NCBI GenBank assembly: GCA_036435485.1
Contig: CM071599.1
Span: 208,667,178-208,731,177, forward strand
DNA: 64,000 nucleotides
Origin: Saposhnikovia divaricata
Taxonomy: Eukaryota; Streptophyta; Magnoliopsida; Apiales; Apiaceae
Direction: 5' to 3'
A program made the position numbers and the translations under genes. Below the pieces are notes generated by a model that worked only from the letters and a program-made list of their open reading frames with translations, ran no database searches and was not told where the DNA came from. Below, piece after piece: positions 48,201 through 58,132 of the stretch. Position 1 is the stretch's first letter. Every line of letters starts with the position of its first letter.

Positions 48201-49471
48201 TCAATAGATGGTTTCAGGCGCCCCTCCGAATTTTTAAGTTCTGCTAACCCAAGAGATTCAAAAGGTAAATCAAATCTTCTTTTCCAAGGGGCTGAATTTA
48301 GCTGCTGAAGTTGCTCGGCTAATTCCTCATCTTCAAAATTAGAGTCACCAACTAAAGCTTTTTCCAAAGAGTCTGACTTAAGCAACTTCTCCATTTCCAT
48401 AGTAACTGCAGAATCAACCCAATCCACCATCAAACATTCTTCTTCATCTGAGGGAAGTTTCATTGCGTTAAAAACATTGAAAGTGACATTCTGGTCTTGC
48501 ACCCTCATGGTGAGCTCCCCTTTCTGCACATCAATCAAAGTCTTTCCCGTCGCCAAGAATGGTCTTCCCAAGATTATGGGAATCTTCTTATCTTCCTCGA
48601 AATCCAAGTTAACAAAATCAGCAGGAAATATGAGTTTGTCAACTTTCACCAACACATCCTCCACTATGCCTCTAGGATATGTAACTGAACGATCAGCCAA
48701 CTGCAAAGAGATGTTGGTAGGCTTTGGTTCCGGTAGACCAAGTTGCATATAGACTGACAAGGGCATGAGATTGATGCTAGCTCCCAAGTCACACAAGCAC
48801 TTCACAAAAGACAAATTACCAATAGTGCATGGAACAGTAAAGCTACCAGGATCCTTTAGTTTTGGAGGCAATTTCTGTTGCAGCACAGCACTGCATTCTT
48901 CCGTTAGAGCAACGGTCTCTAATTCCTCGAGCTTCAACTTACGAGAAAGAATCCCCTTCATGAACTTGGCATAGCTCGGCATCTGTTCAAGAGTTTCGGC
49001 AAAGGGAATGTTAATCTGCAACTTCTTGAACACCTCTAAGAACTTAGCAAACTTCTTGTCCAACTGCTGCTTCTGGAGTCTTCTAGGATAAGGAGGAGGA
49101 GGATAGATCTGAGTGTTCTTTGTAGACTGTTCCACCGAATTTTTAACAGGTTCCTTGCTCTTCTCTACTTCACCACCTTGCTGATCATCCACCAAATCAG
49201 ATTGAGCAATATCGGGCACTACAGATTTTTCAACCTGCTGATTCTGAACATCTTCATCTTCTTCGACTGCTGATTTAAGGCTTGCTATAACTTTTCCCGA
49301 TCTCAAAGTCACAGCCTTCACCTGTTCTTTGCTATCCCTCCTTCTTGGATTTGCTTCCGTATCACTAGGGAGAGTTCCTTGAGGCCTACTAAGTAAGGCA
49401 CTTGCAATCTGTCCTATCTGAGTTTCCAAGAGTTTCTGACCAGCTTGTAGGTTCTTTAACGCTATCCACAC
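45287..49471 (-). CDS. Pol polyprotein of element C (protease, RT, RNase H, integrase)
   Basis: Intact ORF of 1394 residues; the frame is open up to the gag stop at 49565. Near residue 230 is the aspartic protease motif CDLGAS (the DLGAS form usual in Athila). The reverse transcriptase has CMDYRKLNKATRKDHFPLPF and the catalytic FMDD. RNase H starts with MCDASDYAVGAVLGQR. Integrase shows the HHCC finger (CDRCQRVGN) and the DDE region (WGIDFMGPF, IISDEGTHF, NGQAEVSNREIKR), and the tail ends VNGQRLKPYYGG. It would mature into the enzymes for copying and inserting the element. No frameshift or stop inside, consistent with the young LTRs. Confidence 0.95.
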   Translation of the reverse strand: MWIALKNLQAGQKLLETQIGQIASALLSRPQGTLPSDTEANPRRRDSKEQVKAVTLRSGKVIASLKSAVEEDEDVQNQQVEKSVVPDIAQSDLVDDQQGGEVEKSKEPVKNSVEQSTKNTQIYPPPPYPRRLQKQQLDKKFAKFLEVFKKLQINIPFAETLEQMPSYAKFMKGILSRKLKLEELETVALTEECSAVLQQKLPPKLKDPGSFTVPCTIGNLSFVKCLCDLGASINLMPLSVYMQLGLPEPKPTNISLQLADRSVTYPRGIVEDVLVKVDKLIFPADFVNLDFEEDKKIPIILGRPFLATGKTLIDVQKGELTMRVQDQNVTFNVFNAMKLPSDEEECLMVDWVDSAVTMEMEKLLKSDSLEKALVGDSNFEDEELAEQLQQLNSAPWKRRFDLPFESLGLAELKNSEGRLKPSIEEAPTLELKPLPEHLRYVFLGDASTLPVIIASNLSDSAEEKLLRILREFKSAIGWTIADIKGISPSYCMHKILLEEGAKPTVEHQRRLHPIMKEVVKKEILKWLDAGIIYPISDSSWVSPVQCVPKKGGMTVVANEKNELIPTRTVMGWRVCMDYRKLNKATRKDHFPLPFIDQMLDRLAGHEYYCLLDGYSGYNQICIAPEDQEKTTFTCPFGTFAFRRVSFGLCGAPATFQRCMMAIFSDMIGSIVEVFMDDLSVFGTSYDECLYNLGLVLKRCVETNLVLNWEKCHFMVREGIILGHKVSGRGLEVDRAKVETIENLPPPISVKGIRSFLGHAGFYRRFIKDFSKISKHLCNLLEKDVPFKFDDECLAAFELLKKKLTTTPVITAPNWEEPFELMCDASDYAVGAVLGQRKDRIFHVVYYASKTLNDAQLNYTTTEKELLAVVYGFEKFRSYLLGTKVIVYTDHAAIRYLMSKKDSKPGLIRWVLLLQEFDVEIKDRKGTENQVADHLSRLEDHGKDSHNKSLINESFPDEQLFGVQGEEPWFADYVNYLVSNVIPPEFSYAQKKKFLHDVKWYRWDEPFLFKLGVDQILRRCIPYSETEGILHDCHSTTYGGHYGGDKTAQKVLQAGFYWPTLFKDSHRFVMSCDRCQRVGNISRRNEMPLSTILEVEIFDVWGIDFMGPFVSSCNNQYILLAVDYVSKWVEVKALPTNDAKVVLNFLHKQIFTRFGTPRAIISDEGTHFCNRQFTAVMARYNVTHRVATAYHPQTNGQAEVSNREIKRILEKVVNPSRKDWSLKLDEAVWAYRTAYKTPLGMSPYQLVFGKACHLPVELEHKAYWALKKLNLDISAAGEKRPLQLNELEEFREQAYENAKMYKEKVKRWHDRKLVHKSFVPGQQVLLYNSRLKLFPGKLKSKWSGPFTVKTVFPHGAVEIFRGSIEDAFKVNGQRLKPYYGGMVNREKVAAVLSCS

Positions 49472-49564
49472 ATCATCTGATTTTTCATTAGAAGATTGCC
49501 CCGCATGAGCCTGGGGCTGTTGCTGCTGAAATCCAGGAGGCTGATATGATTGCTTTGGAGCATA

Positions 49565-50686
49565 TTACTGCTGGTAACCTTGATTGAATGGCCTTGCTTG
49601 CTGACCCTGAAACTGCTGATAGGGTTGAGGTTGTTGAGCACCTTGGTTGTTGCTCCAGCTGAAGTTAGGATGATTCCTGTTGTTTGGATGATAGGTGGCT
49701 GGTACTGGTGCAGCAGGTCTCTGAAAATTACTTACGAACTGTGCTGATTCAGAAGAGATAGCACACTGATTCGTTTCATGTGCGCCCGCACATAGCTCAC
49801 AAACACTAGCAACCTGCTGAACTCCATAATTAGCAAGAGAATCCACCTTCATCGAAAGAGCCTTCAACTGAGCTGCAATAGCTAAAGCTGTGTCAACTTC
49901 AAGAACACCTGCTACCTTACCTTGAGAAAGCCTCTGTGTTGGATTTTGATATTCGTTAGCAGCCATCATCTCAATAAGATCATAAGCTTCCTCATAGCTC
50001 TTCGCCCACAGAGCTCCACCAGATGCTGCATCTAGCAAAGGCCTAGACTGTGCTCCCAACCCATTGTAGAAACCATTAATAACCATCCAATCAGGCATGC
50101 CATGATGAGGGCACCTTCGTAGCATCTCCTTATAATGTTCCCAAGCCTCACACAAAGATTCGCCAGATTGTTGTTGAAATTGAGTTAACTGGTTCCTTAT
50201 TGCTGCAGTTTTCGCCATAGGGAAGAATTTAGTAAGAAACTTCTGAGCAAGATCATCCCATGTGGTAATGGAACCAGCTGGTAGAGAATGTAACCAGCCC
50301 TTAGCCTTATCCCTTAAGGAGAATGGGAAAAGCCTCAGCTTGATAGCATCATCCGACACACCATTAAATTTGAAAGTGTCGCAGATCTCGATAAAGTCCC
50401 GGATGTGCATATTAGGATCCTCTGTCGAAGCCCCCCCAAACTGAACCGAATTCTGCACCATCTGAATTGTGCTCGGCTTGATCTCAAAGTTATTCGCTGC
50501 AATAGCTGGCCTGACAATACTAGATTGTATGTCAGTAATTTTCGGCTGCGAATAGTCCTTCAAAGCCTTAACTGCTGCTGGTAAATCTGCCATCTCTACA
50601 GTAGTTTCAAGTTCCTCTTTCTGATTATCTATTACATGACCGTCTTCTGCCAGTTTTTCCTTACGAGCCTGCAAACGTGTTCGCAT
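49565..50686 (-). CDS. Gag of element C
   Basis: 373 residues, starting MRTRLQARKEKLAEDGHV. The capsid-type retrotransposon gag domain is seen at FGGASTEDPNMHIRDFIEIC, LRDKAKGWLHSLPAGSITTW and LTKFFPMAKTAAIRNQ. A possible short zinc-binding motif (CELCAGAHETNQC) follows, then a Gln/Pro/Asn-rich tail. It stops at TAA (49565), but the same frame continues open into pol without a frame change, so the stop is either a recent nonsense mutation or a site of readthrough. Confidence 0.9.
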   Translation of the reverse strand: MRTRLQARKEKLAEDGHVIDNQKEELETTVEMADLPAAVKALKDYSQPKITDIQSSIVRPAIAANNFEIKPSTIQMVQNSVQFGGASTEDPNMHIRDFIEICDTFKFNGVSDDAIKLRLFPFSLRDKAKGWLHSLPAGSITTWDDLAQKFLTKFFPMAKTAAIRNQLTQFQQQSGESLCEAWEHYKEMLRRCPHHGMPDWMVINGFYNGLGAQSRPLLDAASGGALWAKSYEEAYDLIEMMAANEYQNPTQRLSQGKVAGVLEVDTALAIAAQLKALSMKVDSLANYGVQQVASVCELCAGAHETNQCAISSESAQFVSNFQRPAAPVPATYHPNNRNHPNFSWSNNQGAQQPQPYQQFQGQQARPFNQGYQQ

Positions 50687-50800
50687 ACACGTTCAAGTAC
50701 CTGAAAACACCACGAAACAAACAACTAAGTAAGAAATCCGAGTCAGTGAACGCTAACGACCACTGATGACAAGCACATAAACTAAACAAAACACCGATGA

Positions 50801-50818
50801 TCCCCGGCAGCGGCGCCA
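50801..50818 (-). other. Primer binding site of element C (tRNA-Asp type)
   Basis: On the minus strand TGGCGCCGCTGCCGGGGA lies a few bases after the 5' LTR. It matches the tRNA-Asp complementary PBS used by Athila elements, with one difference from the common form (GCTG for GTTG). Confidence 0.85.
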
Positions 50819-50824
50819 AAAACT

Positions 50825-52291
50825 TGTTTGCACTAAAACACGCAAGCGCACGTAGTCACAAGTAATATAATTAAAGTTCGTTCCGCAGAGATCTGGTTAA
50901 GTTTCAATCAGTAAATATGCCTATGCAACAATGTTTAGTTTTAATCCACTGCTAAGACAAATAACAAGAATGAGGTTTTAATTATCTAAATTAACTAGGA
51001 AGCAAATTATTAAACTAAGAATAATTAACTAATGAGAATTTAATATGAATTACTTATATGAGATAAAACATGGAATCCTAATTTCATTATCTACTTCACT
51101 TAGAGTCGCAGCCTTTAATCAATACATGTGATGGGTTTGATATCTGATCGGATAACACAAAACAAGTAAAAGCTACCTCTCGGTATACTAATACCAAACT
51201 ACGCATGCATCCACAAAAGAGATAGAAGATGGGTAGACACCAATTATGTTTAGACCCTATATCTCTATAGAATTTGAAAACATAAAGGTTTAAGCACAAG
51301 TTATCCACATAGATCACATAGGGTAGCATAATATCTCTATTTACGCCACAAATCATGATGTTAAAACATCAACCTATCCTATGCTAGCATGGCAAGTTCT
51401 AAATCTCAAGATCCACTCTCGTTTAGCAAGAGATTAACAAATTAGATGTTCGCGACGCATCTAAATACATGAAACACAACCATACAAGGATATCAAGAAT
51501 TCACCACACGTAAATCTTTAAAGCATATAAACTACTAAGCTACATAGATAAATCCATTAGAATCCCATGACAACGATTAGTTCATAATTGAACCGTTCGT
51601 CACCATGGGATTAGATGTAAACATGGTATTAAACAAGATATAAAATAAAGAAGCAATAATATTAATAAAAACAAGAGTTGAGAAAACAAATCTATTATCC
51701 AAAGTATACAAAAGATGAAGTAGATCTAGATCTTGCTTGTCACCGAGCTTGAATCCTTCTCCACTCTTCTCTCTTGCAATTCTACGTTACAATAATAAAA
51801 ATCTGATACAAATTACATGGTAGGATGTGTTTATATAGGCACTCCAAGTCTTGCCCAGCAAGAAAAATACAAAAACAGAATTATAATAGAATTTCTGCAA
51901 GATACGTTTCCTAATTTGATTATGTTTTTAAGGAAAATTCGTGGCTGACTTTTCTTCAGATTTTCTGGAACGTTTCCCACGTAATTGGAGCTCTGGACTA
52001 TCTTAGAATGATAGAAAATCTCGTTATCTTCGCGTGGACTGCTTACGGGCCTCAAACGGACTTCTAGAACTCAAGATATGGCCAAAACAGTGTAAACTGC
52101 GCAACCCTTCTCGAAAATCCGAATTTTAATCAATTAATTCCCAAAAAATTATAGAAGCATCCACCTTAGTCAACATTCTCGTAATTCTGCACCACTAAGC
52201 AAAACACATCAAAACTACAATAACTTGAGTCCAAGACAATCAATTTAAGCCGAAATTAAGCGATCCAAGTGGATATAAAATCCACTTATCA
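50825..52291 (-). repeat. 5' LTR of element C
   Basis: 1467 bp, nearly identical to the 3' LTR. It should hold the promoter of the element; I did not locate a TATA box with confidence. Confidence 0.93.
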
Positions 52292-52296
52292 GTGTC

Positions 52297-52949
52297 CCTT
52301 ACCCTTTTGTGCAGAGTTGCTGTGGAACTAGTAGTCACACCCTGTTGAGAGGATGTAACTTGGGCTTGGCTATTTGGTGCACTTTCCTCACCTACCTTAT
52401 TCTTAGGGCTTGCACCCTGTCCCTCACCACTCACTACCTCCTTCACACTCCCCTCAAGAGTTGTGGTAGGTTTTGCAACAGGTGCTTTTTGAGAAGCATA
52501 CACAACATAACTAGCATGGAATGGGTAACAGCATCAAAATTACTAATTTTGCCTGAAAAAGTTTTAATGAAGGCATCACAAAAATAACTTCATTCTTTAA
52601 CCATCCCTTTCCTAACAATTTTCCCTAAATTATCAGTACTAAGGGCATAATTTATGGAATTAAGCATGGCAACTATTTCAGCATCACTGGGTACTTTCAG
52701 ACAGTTATTCTCAGGCAATTTTAAACAAGCAGTTATCACATCAGAGTTAACTACATAGTTTTTATCCTTTAAGGAAAAAGCAATTGTACCGTCTGTGCCA
52801 TTGAACTCAACAGATGCCCACACCTCTTCGATTACCTCGTGGATTAGAGAAGTGGTGGCAGTCATAGCATATGAAAGTTTACAGTTCTTCACAAAATTCA
52901 TCATGGTGTGATAAGCTTCTGGGGCATTCACTGTATCGACATAGGCCGC
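52297..52949 (-). pseudogene. Env-like ORF of copia element B, middle segment
   Basis: Between the insertions of D and C, the frame encodes blocks such as VNAPEAYHTMMNFVKNCKLS and KDKNYVVNSDVITACLKLPE, typical of the third ORF of SIRE-like elements. It is stopped at 52590 by TGA, where relatives have Trp, and a further shift of frame precedes the Ser/Thr/Gln-rich part at 52503-52297. It continues at 40431 on the other side of element C. Confidence 0.7.
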
Positions 52950-55900
52950 TGTAACACCCCCAGATCCGGGGTCAGGGATCTGGTGGTTACGGTCTTACAT
53001 CCATTCATAATACTTGACTTGAGTCCACAATAAATAAATCACATGCTGTGACCCCACAATAATTACCACTCACACACACAACAGTTATAATCCCAGAGAT
53101 GAAATTGAAATAAGTCTTACATTAAAGGGTTACGAATAAAAGTTATTACAATCCCAAAAGGATAACATCATAGGTTTAAGAGTTTTGCCGTTAATTACAT
53201 TAATTATACATATAGTTAAACATGAAACAAAAGCTGTCTAACAATGCTACCTCAGCAATGGCGGCTAGCATCTCAGCGGGTAGTCCGGTGGGTCGGGTAA
53301 CCTGCTTGCGCCGAGTGCGCCTGACGCGAGCCATCTGTCCTAGCTGTTGTTGTGACATAATGTAAACAAAATAAGGGTGAGCGAAAGCCCACCAACAATA
53401 ATATATAACTGAACGATAATTTAAAACAGTTCAAAGCTATCTTTCAAACCATATGCCATGCATTTACGGAAATGATGCCAGTATAATATGAACGATGAAG
53501 TTACAAGGTAACTGAAAGTATTTGTTTGAAGAAATATCTGCTACATCAAAGTAAGCGAGATATTCTTATTGTTATTAAGAAGAGGAATTTGCAAGAAAAG
53601 GTTGCAATTCTAGTTATGACCACTTTTCCAACTCTGACAACAGTAATCATGTTGCAGGAAATAAATAAATTTGGATGATGAACCAATGATGGAGTATTCA
53701 CCGTGCCCGCTGTTCCAATCTTGATGATCAGTCGAGATCGTACAACTCAATTTAGATTTACTACCGGTAGAAGGAAGAACTGACGGCTTTACTTGTATAC
53801 CGCCTTGCTAGCTCTCCCCGGCCAACGGTTGGGCCAAAGGGGATGGACCGACGCTACTCGGCCTCTTACACGACTCCTAGTTCAAATAGAATTCATGATT
53901 CTGAATGTAACGTTCGTCCCCCTTTCCCTAAGTATAATACTTGTTGATAAGACTCCACAAAGTAGTCGTATCTAGTTGGAAAGGAAAATTTACCAATAAC
54001 TCCCAAGCTATTACTTGGTAACGGATATCAACTTGTTCCAGTAATCTTACCCCTCGAAAGATGAGAAGGTAAGCAACGACTTAATAAGTCAACAGCACCC
54101 GAGTTGCGAGTGAAGGGAATACTTTATGACCGGGAAGTCGACAAGATAAATAACATTTTCCAAGTAAGGTTCCCTTATTATTAAGGAGATAGACTCAAAG
54201 AAGAATGATGTCTGAGAACCTTTCTTGATATAAGATTAATAATAATATGACTCCGAGATATTTTCTGTAATAATCGAAGAAGATAAACCTTATCGAGGTT
54301 ATTCTAAGTATGGAATAAATATTCAGAGAATATTTATTGAATTAAAATATTTTACAGATTATTTAGGAATATGAAAGAATATCTTTAATCAGAGTATTTC
54401 CCAAATAATTCTTGAAGAAATATCGAGAGAATATTTATTGCATAATTAAATATTCAAATGAATATTCAAAATAATATTCATTACTTAATAAGTCCTGAAA
54501 GGAATATTTAAAATATTTAAAATAATATTCGATGATTAAATAGAACCCTGGATGAATATTCAAAATAATATTCATAATTAATTAGGAATTTAAATGAATA
54601 TTGATAAAGTAATATTCATTTAATGAATAATATTCTAAATGAATATCAAGTAATATTCATTTAATAATCCAAGCTTTAAAGGAATATTCGATATAATATT
54701 CGATAAATAAATCAAGCTTCAGATGAATATTGAAGATAATATTCATCAAATACTTAATATCTTAAATGAATTTTCCAAAAGTAATATTTATTTAATAAAA
54801 TAATATTCTAAATGAATGTCCAAATAATATTCATTTAGTAGTCTCATCTTTAGAAGAGTATTCGAAATAATAATCGATAATCCATTCGACTCTGAATGAA
54901 TATTGAGAAATATTATTCGTTGAATAGTTACGTTCAAATAATTATTTGAAGTAAGGATCGTTAAAATAATTAGTCTCGAACGAATATTCAAAAAATATTC
55001 GTCGCCCGAATAATGGAAAATATTTACTTAAATATTTTCCTCCGATGTAATCTTGATATATCAAGAAATATTGACTCCCGGTCTATAATGATGAATAAGA
55101 TGTATACGCCCTTCTATGAGGGTCTTACAATAACCGGCTTATAACTGATACGATAGCTATCTAATTTATAAGCCAATAACAATCAGGGAACAAGCATAAT
55201 GATATAACTTGAAAGTAGGCATGCATGCTATGGCATATGTATATCAGAAAACATATATATATATATATTTATTCAATCACAACAACAGCCTAAAAGAAGG
55301 GAATTGAAACTTGCCTGGTAGTCGAGTACGGTAAGGGGTAGTGGTAGCGGGTCCCGGTTCAGCTTGGTGATCTATAAATAGCCAAGGCATTCGGGATTAA
55401 TCACTTAACATATTAAAAGTTAAGTTATACTTAAATCGAAACACGTTCTCGAGTTATCTCGTTATACCCCTTTTAGTGGATTACTTTTTATCACTGATCC
55501 GACCCGACATTCGTTCGTTAATACGACATGTCATTGTACTCATACTTGGGACATACTTAAGTCATATGAGTTCTAAGGTTGATCGTTACGAACCAATATT
55601 ATACTCCGAGTTTTATCGCCCGTTTTCTAAGTGTTTTACCGAAGTTATAAAAGAGTCGTCTTTTAGGGGTTCGTTCGCGTTTAACCTCGACTCGAACATT
55701 TTTAATAAATCGGAAAATGCTCTTTTTGACATACGGTTTTCTTTCACACCTTCCTTCTTACCCCTAGTATTCATTTACCAAGATTCGCCATGACGTTACA
55801 TAGTTTACGAGGGTTCAATTTCAGTTACGAACTTTCGTTTACGGATTCGAACTACTTTTAGGAATTTGGTCATAAATCCTAAACCGTAAGTCTGTTTCAC

Positions 55901-57561
55901 GTGATCTTTATATCAAAACGAAGCTTAGAACATAACCTATCCTATCATGGCAGATAAGGTCTCTGGACAGTAGGGGTTCGACATGGAAAATGGCATACAA
56001 AACATGGTATTGTAAAATCGGGCATTATAACGGCTGTAAATCGAATATCTACCAATTTCGAATCTTCCCATAAACATAGTATCCAACCCAAACAACATAT
56101 ACATGATTTATATACATGAACTGAGGCCAAGCAATGCCTTTCCATTCATCTAGCTATTTACATCATTTATCCAAGATCCATACATAATCATGCTTATAAT
56201 CTTAACATAACCATAACTAAGCTATATCTATCATAAACATACTTAAATCTCAAACAAGAGTTAGGGTTTCAAGAGCTTTATACCTTCCTTAGATAGTGAT
56301 ATAGCCTTACTAAGCCTTGTATGGTCCTTAGGAGTGATTATGCTTGCTAGATCAACCATGAAAAATCAAGAAAACAAAGTTAGTACATGATGAACACTAT
56401 TCACACTCCTCTTGTTTGATTTTTTTGAAAATGGAAACAAAGGAGTTTGGTGCTAAGATTTTGAGGAGATAAGTTTTATGAAATATAAGTCTCACCTTAA
56501 AAATTTCAAGAACAAACAATGGTGGTAAGGTTGAGTTTGGATTTTGAATTAAGGGGTAAGGCCGAATGGTTTTTGCAAGGGGGGGGGGGGAGAGAATTGC
56601 TTGGTTTCTTTTGATTTTTGTGTTTTAATCTCATCCACTCTCATCCACTTACAACATAATATCTTGAAAAAGTCACTTTATTAAAGTGATGAGGTGTTGG
56701 ATGATGAAATGGCAAGACATGTGTTGGTTTTATGGTGGTTTAGAGCTTAACTAGGTAGTTACCTTGCTAAGCACTTAGTTCTTCCTCTAAGGTGCTAGTT
56801 CCTTGCTTCTAGTTTAGTTACTAGATATTTATACTAGTAGCTTGCACAAGACTCTTGCTCCCTCTGCTTGTTTCTGTGTCCGGTTATTACCCGTTTCGAT
56901 TGATCGTTCGTGGGAATATTTCACGGATTTCTAATTAGGGTTTACCGGGAATCCTCTTTAATATTAATACTTTCATTCTCCATCTTTCATTCTAACTTTC
57001 CAATTTATATTCCTTAAATCCATTCGTTAAATACTTAAGGCTATCAGTGTCCAGGGAACTCTCGGAGAAAATAAAAGTGCGGTTTTTCAGAATCCGACAG
57101 CTTTTACATACACTTATTTTCCCCCTGGATCACTAATACGAACTCGGAAATCCGTTCCGAATACTTCTATATAGTGTCGTCTCATATTATTATATACTCC
57201 CACCAAAACACTATTCATTCTGTATTCTTTACTTGTTCTCTTAGGGTTGTATAATTGTCCGTATTCTCTTTCGATCGTTCCTTAACCTTTTTACGGAACT
57301 ACTGGATTAATCGTTATCGATCTGGATGACATGAGAGTATTCTCTTGCTTGAAGTTGCCATATCTTATTCCCTTAGAAGATAGATTATTCTTACCTATGT
57401 TGTCACCCTTTAGCATTCTTCAAGACATAAACATAATAAAGTCGAATTCAATTCATTCTTTCCCAAATATCAATTATTACATTGTAGCCGTATCCACTAT
57501 TCATTCTTACATCATTAAATACATAAAAGTTTTAATTCCACCCAAAATCTGGGTTCTTACA
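52950..57561. mobile_element. Solo LTR D, 4.6 kb, gypsy-like
   Basis: It starts TGTAACACCCCCAGATCCGG and ends CTGGGTTCTTACA, flanked by an exact 5-bp duplication GCCGC (52945-52949 and 57562-57566). No gag or pol sequence, primer site or second LTR is seen inside, so it is best read as one very long LTR left by recombination. TGTAACACCCC starts and multi-kilobase LTRs occur in Tekay/Ogre-type gypsy elements; the lineage is inference. A (G)12 run is near 56580. It splits the env-like ORF of element B close to its start. Confidence 0.8.
54300..55040. repeat. AT-rich palindromic repeats in solo LTR D
   Basis: More than a dozen irregular copies of GAATATTC, AATAATATTCAT and similar words, spaced about 30-60 bases apart. 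Many are self-complementary, so the region can form numerous small hairpins. Confidence 0.75.
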
Positions 57562-57566
57562 GCCGC

Positions 57567-57626
57567 GAAGTTGTTCTTCTCATAGGTGAACCCAGTGGAA
57601 GACATCATCTTAACAATAGGCGCCAT
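57567..57626 (-). pseudogene. Start of the env-like ORF of copia element B
   Basis: The ATG at 57626 opens about 20 codons (MAPIVKMMSS...) that run into the target duplication of solo LTR D. The frame resumes at 52949 on the other side. Confidence 0.65.
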
Positions 57627-58132
57627 TGAAGTGTTTGAACTTTTGTTGCAGAGAGTTTTTGTGAAGAAGATGCAGTTTACTTAAGAGAATCTTGAAAGTC
57701 GATAAAAGTGATATGTGAGCGCACAAGACAGCCTTTTATACTTTTCAAGAATTGAAAATGAAATAATTAAAAGTAATTACCCATTGGTCAGAAGTAACTG
57801 TCAAATAATAAAAGAAAATAAATATAACCAGTCCTATATAGATACACGTTTACCAACGGTTATATTTAAAAGAAAATATGTATATCAACGGATATGAAAT
57901 AAACGGTTGAGAAACAGCTTATCTTTCGATGATGTGGATAACCTGTTATCCGTTGATATACGAAAATCTAGGAATGTGTTTATACTATCAACGGGTAAAA
58001 GGATATCCGTTGATAAGATAATTTTGCTTTGGACAAAATTTCTGAAGAAAATTTTTCTGAGAGTTTTTAATTCTCAAGTAAATCAAAACACATTTCTAGC
58101 TGCAACGCAGTAAAATCAAATATCAATAGGAA
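57627..58132 (-). other. Spacer between pol and env-like ORF of element B, with ATCAACGGAT words
   Basis: Non-coding. Contains ATCAACGGAT-type words at 57852 (variant), 57884, 57947, 57987 (variant) and 58005, in both orientations. The leader of the env-like ORF is here. Confidence 0.6.

Larger units (their letters stand above)
40432..52291 (-). mobile_element. Full-length Athila-type Ty3/gypsy retrotransposon (element C)
   Basis: Length 11,860 bp with two LTRs of 1465 and 1467 bp and a 5-bp target duplication GTGTC (40427-40431 and 52292-52296). In sense order (minus strand): 5' LTR 52291-50825, PBS 50818-50801 complementary to tRNA-Asp, gag, pol (protease, reverse transcriptase, RNase H, integrase), spacer with GC hairpins, an env-like ORF, a long non-coding stretch, PPT, 3' LTR 41896-40432. 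By eye the LTRs differ by 6 substitutions and 2 single-base indels (about 0.4%), so insertion was recent. It disrupts the env-like ORF of element B. Confidence 0.93.

Noticed and set aside
52950..57561. Possible host gene or complete retrotransposon in this gap
   Set aside because: No coding domain, PBS or PPT; the target duplication and TG...CA ends fit a solo LTR.
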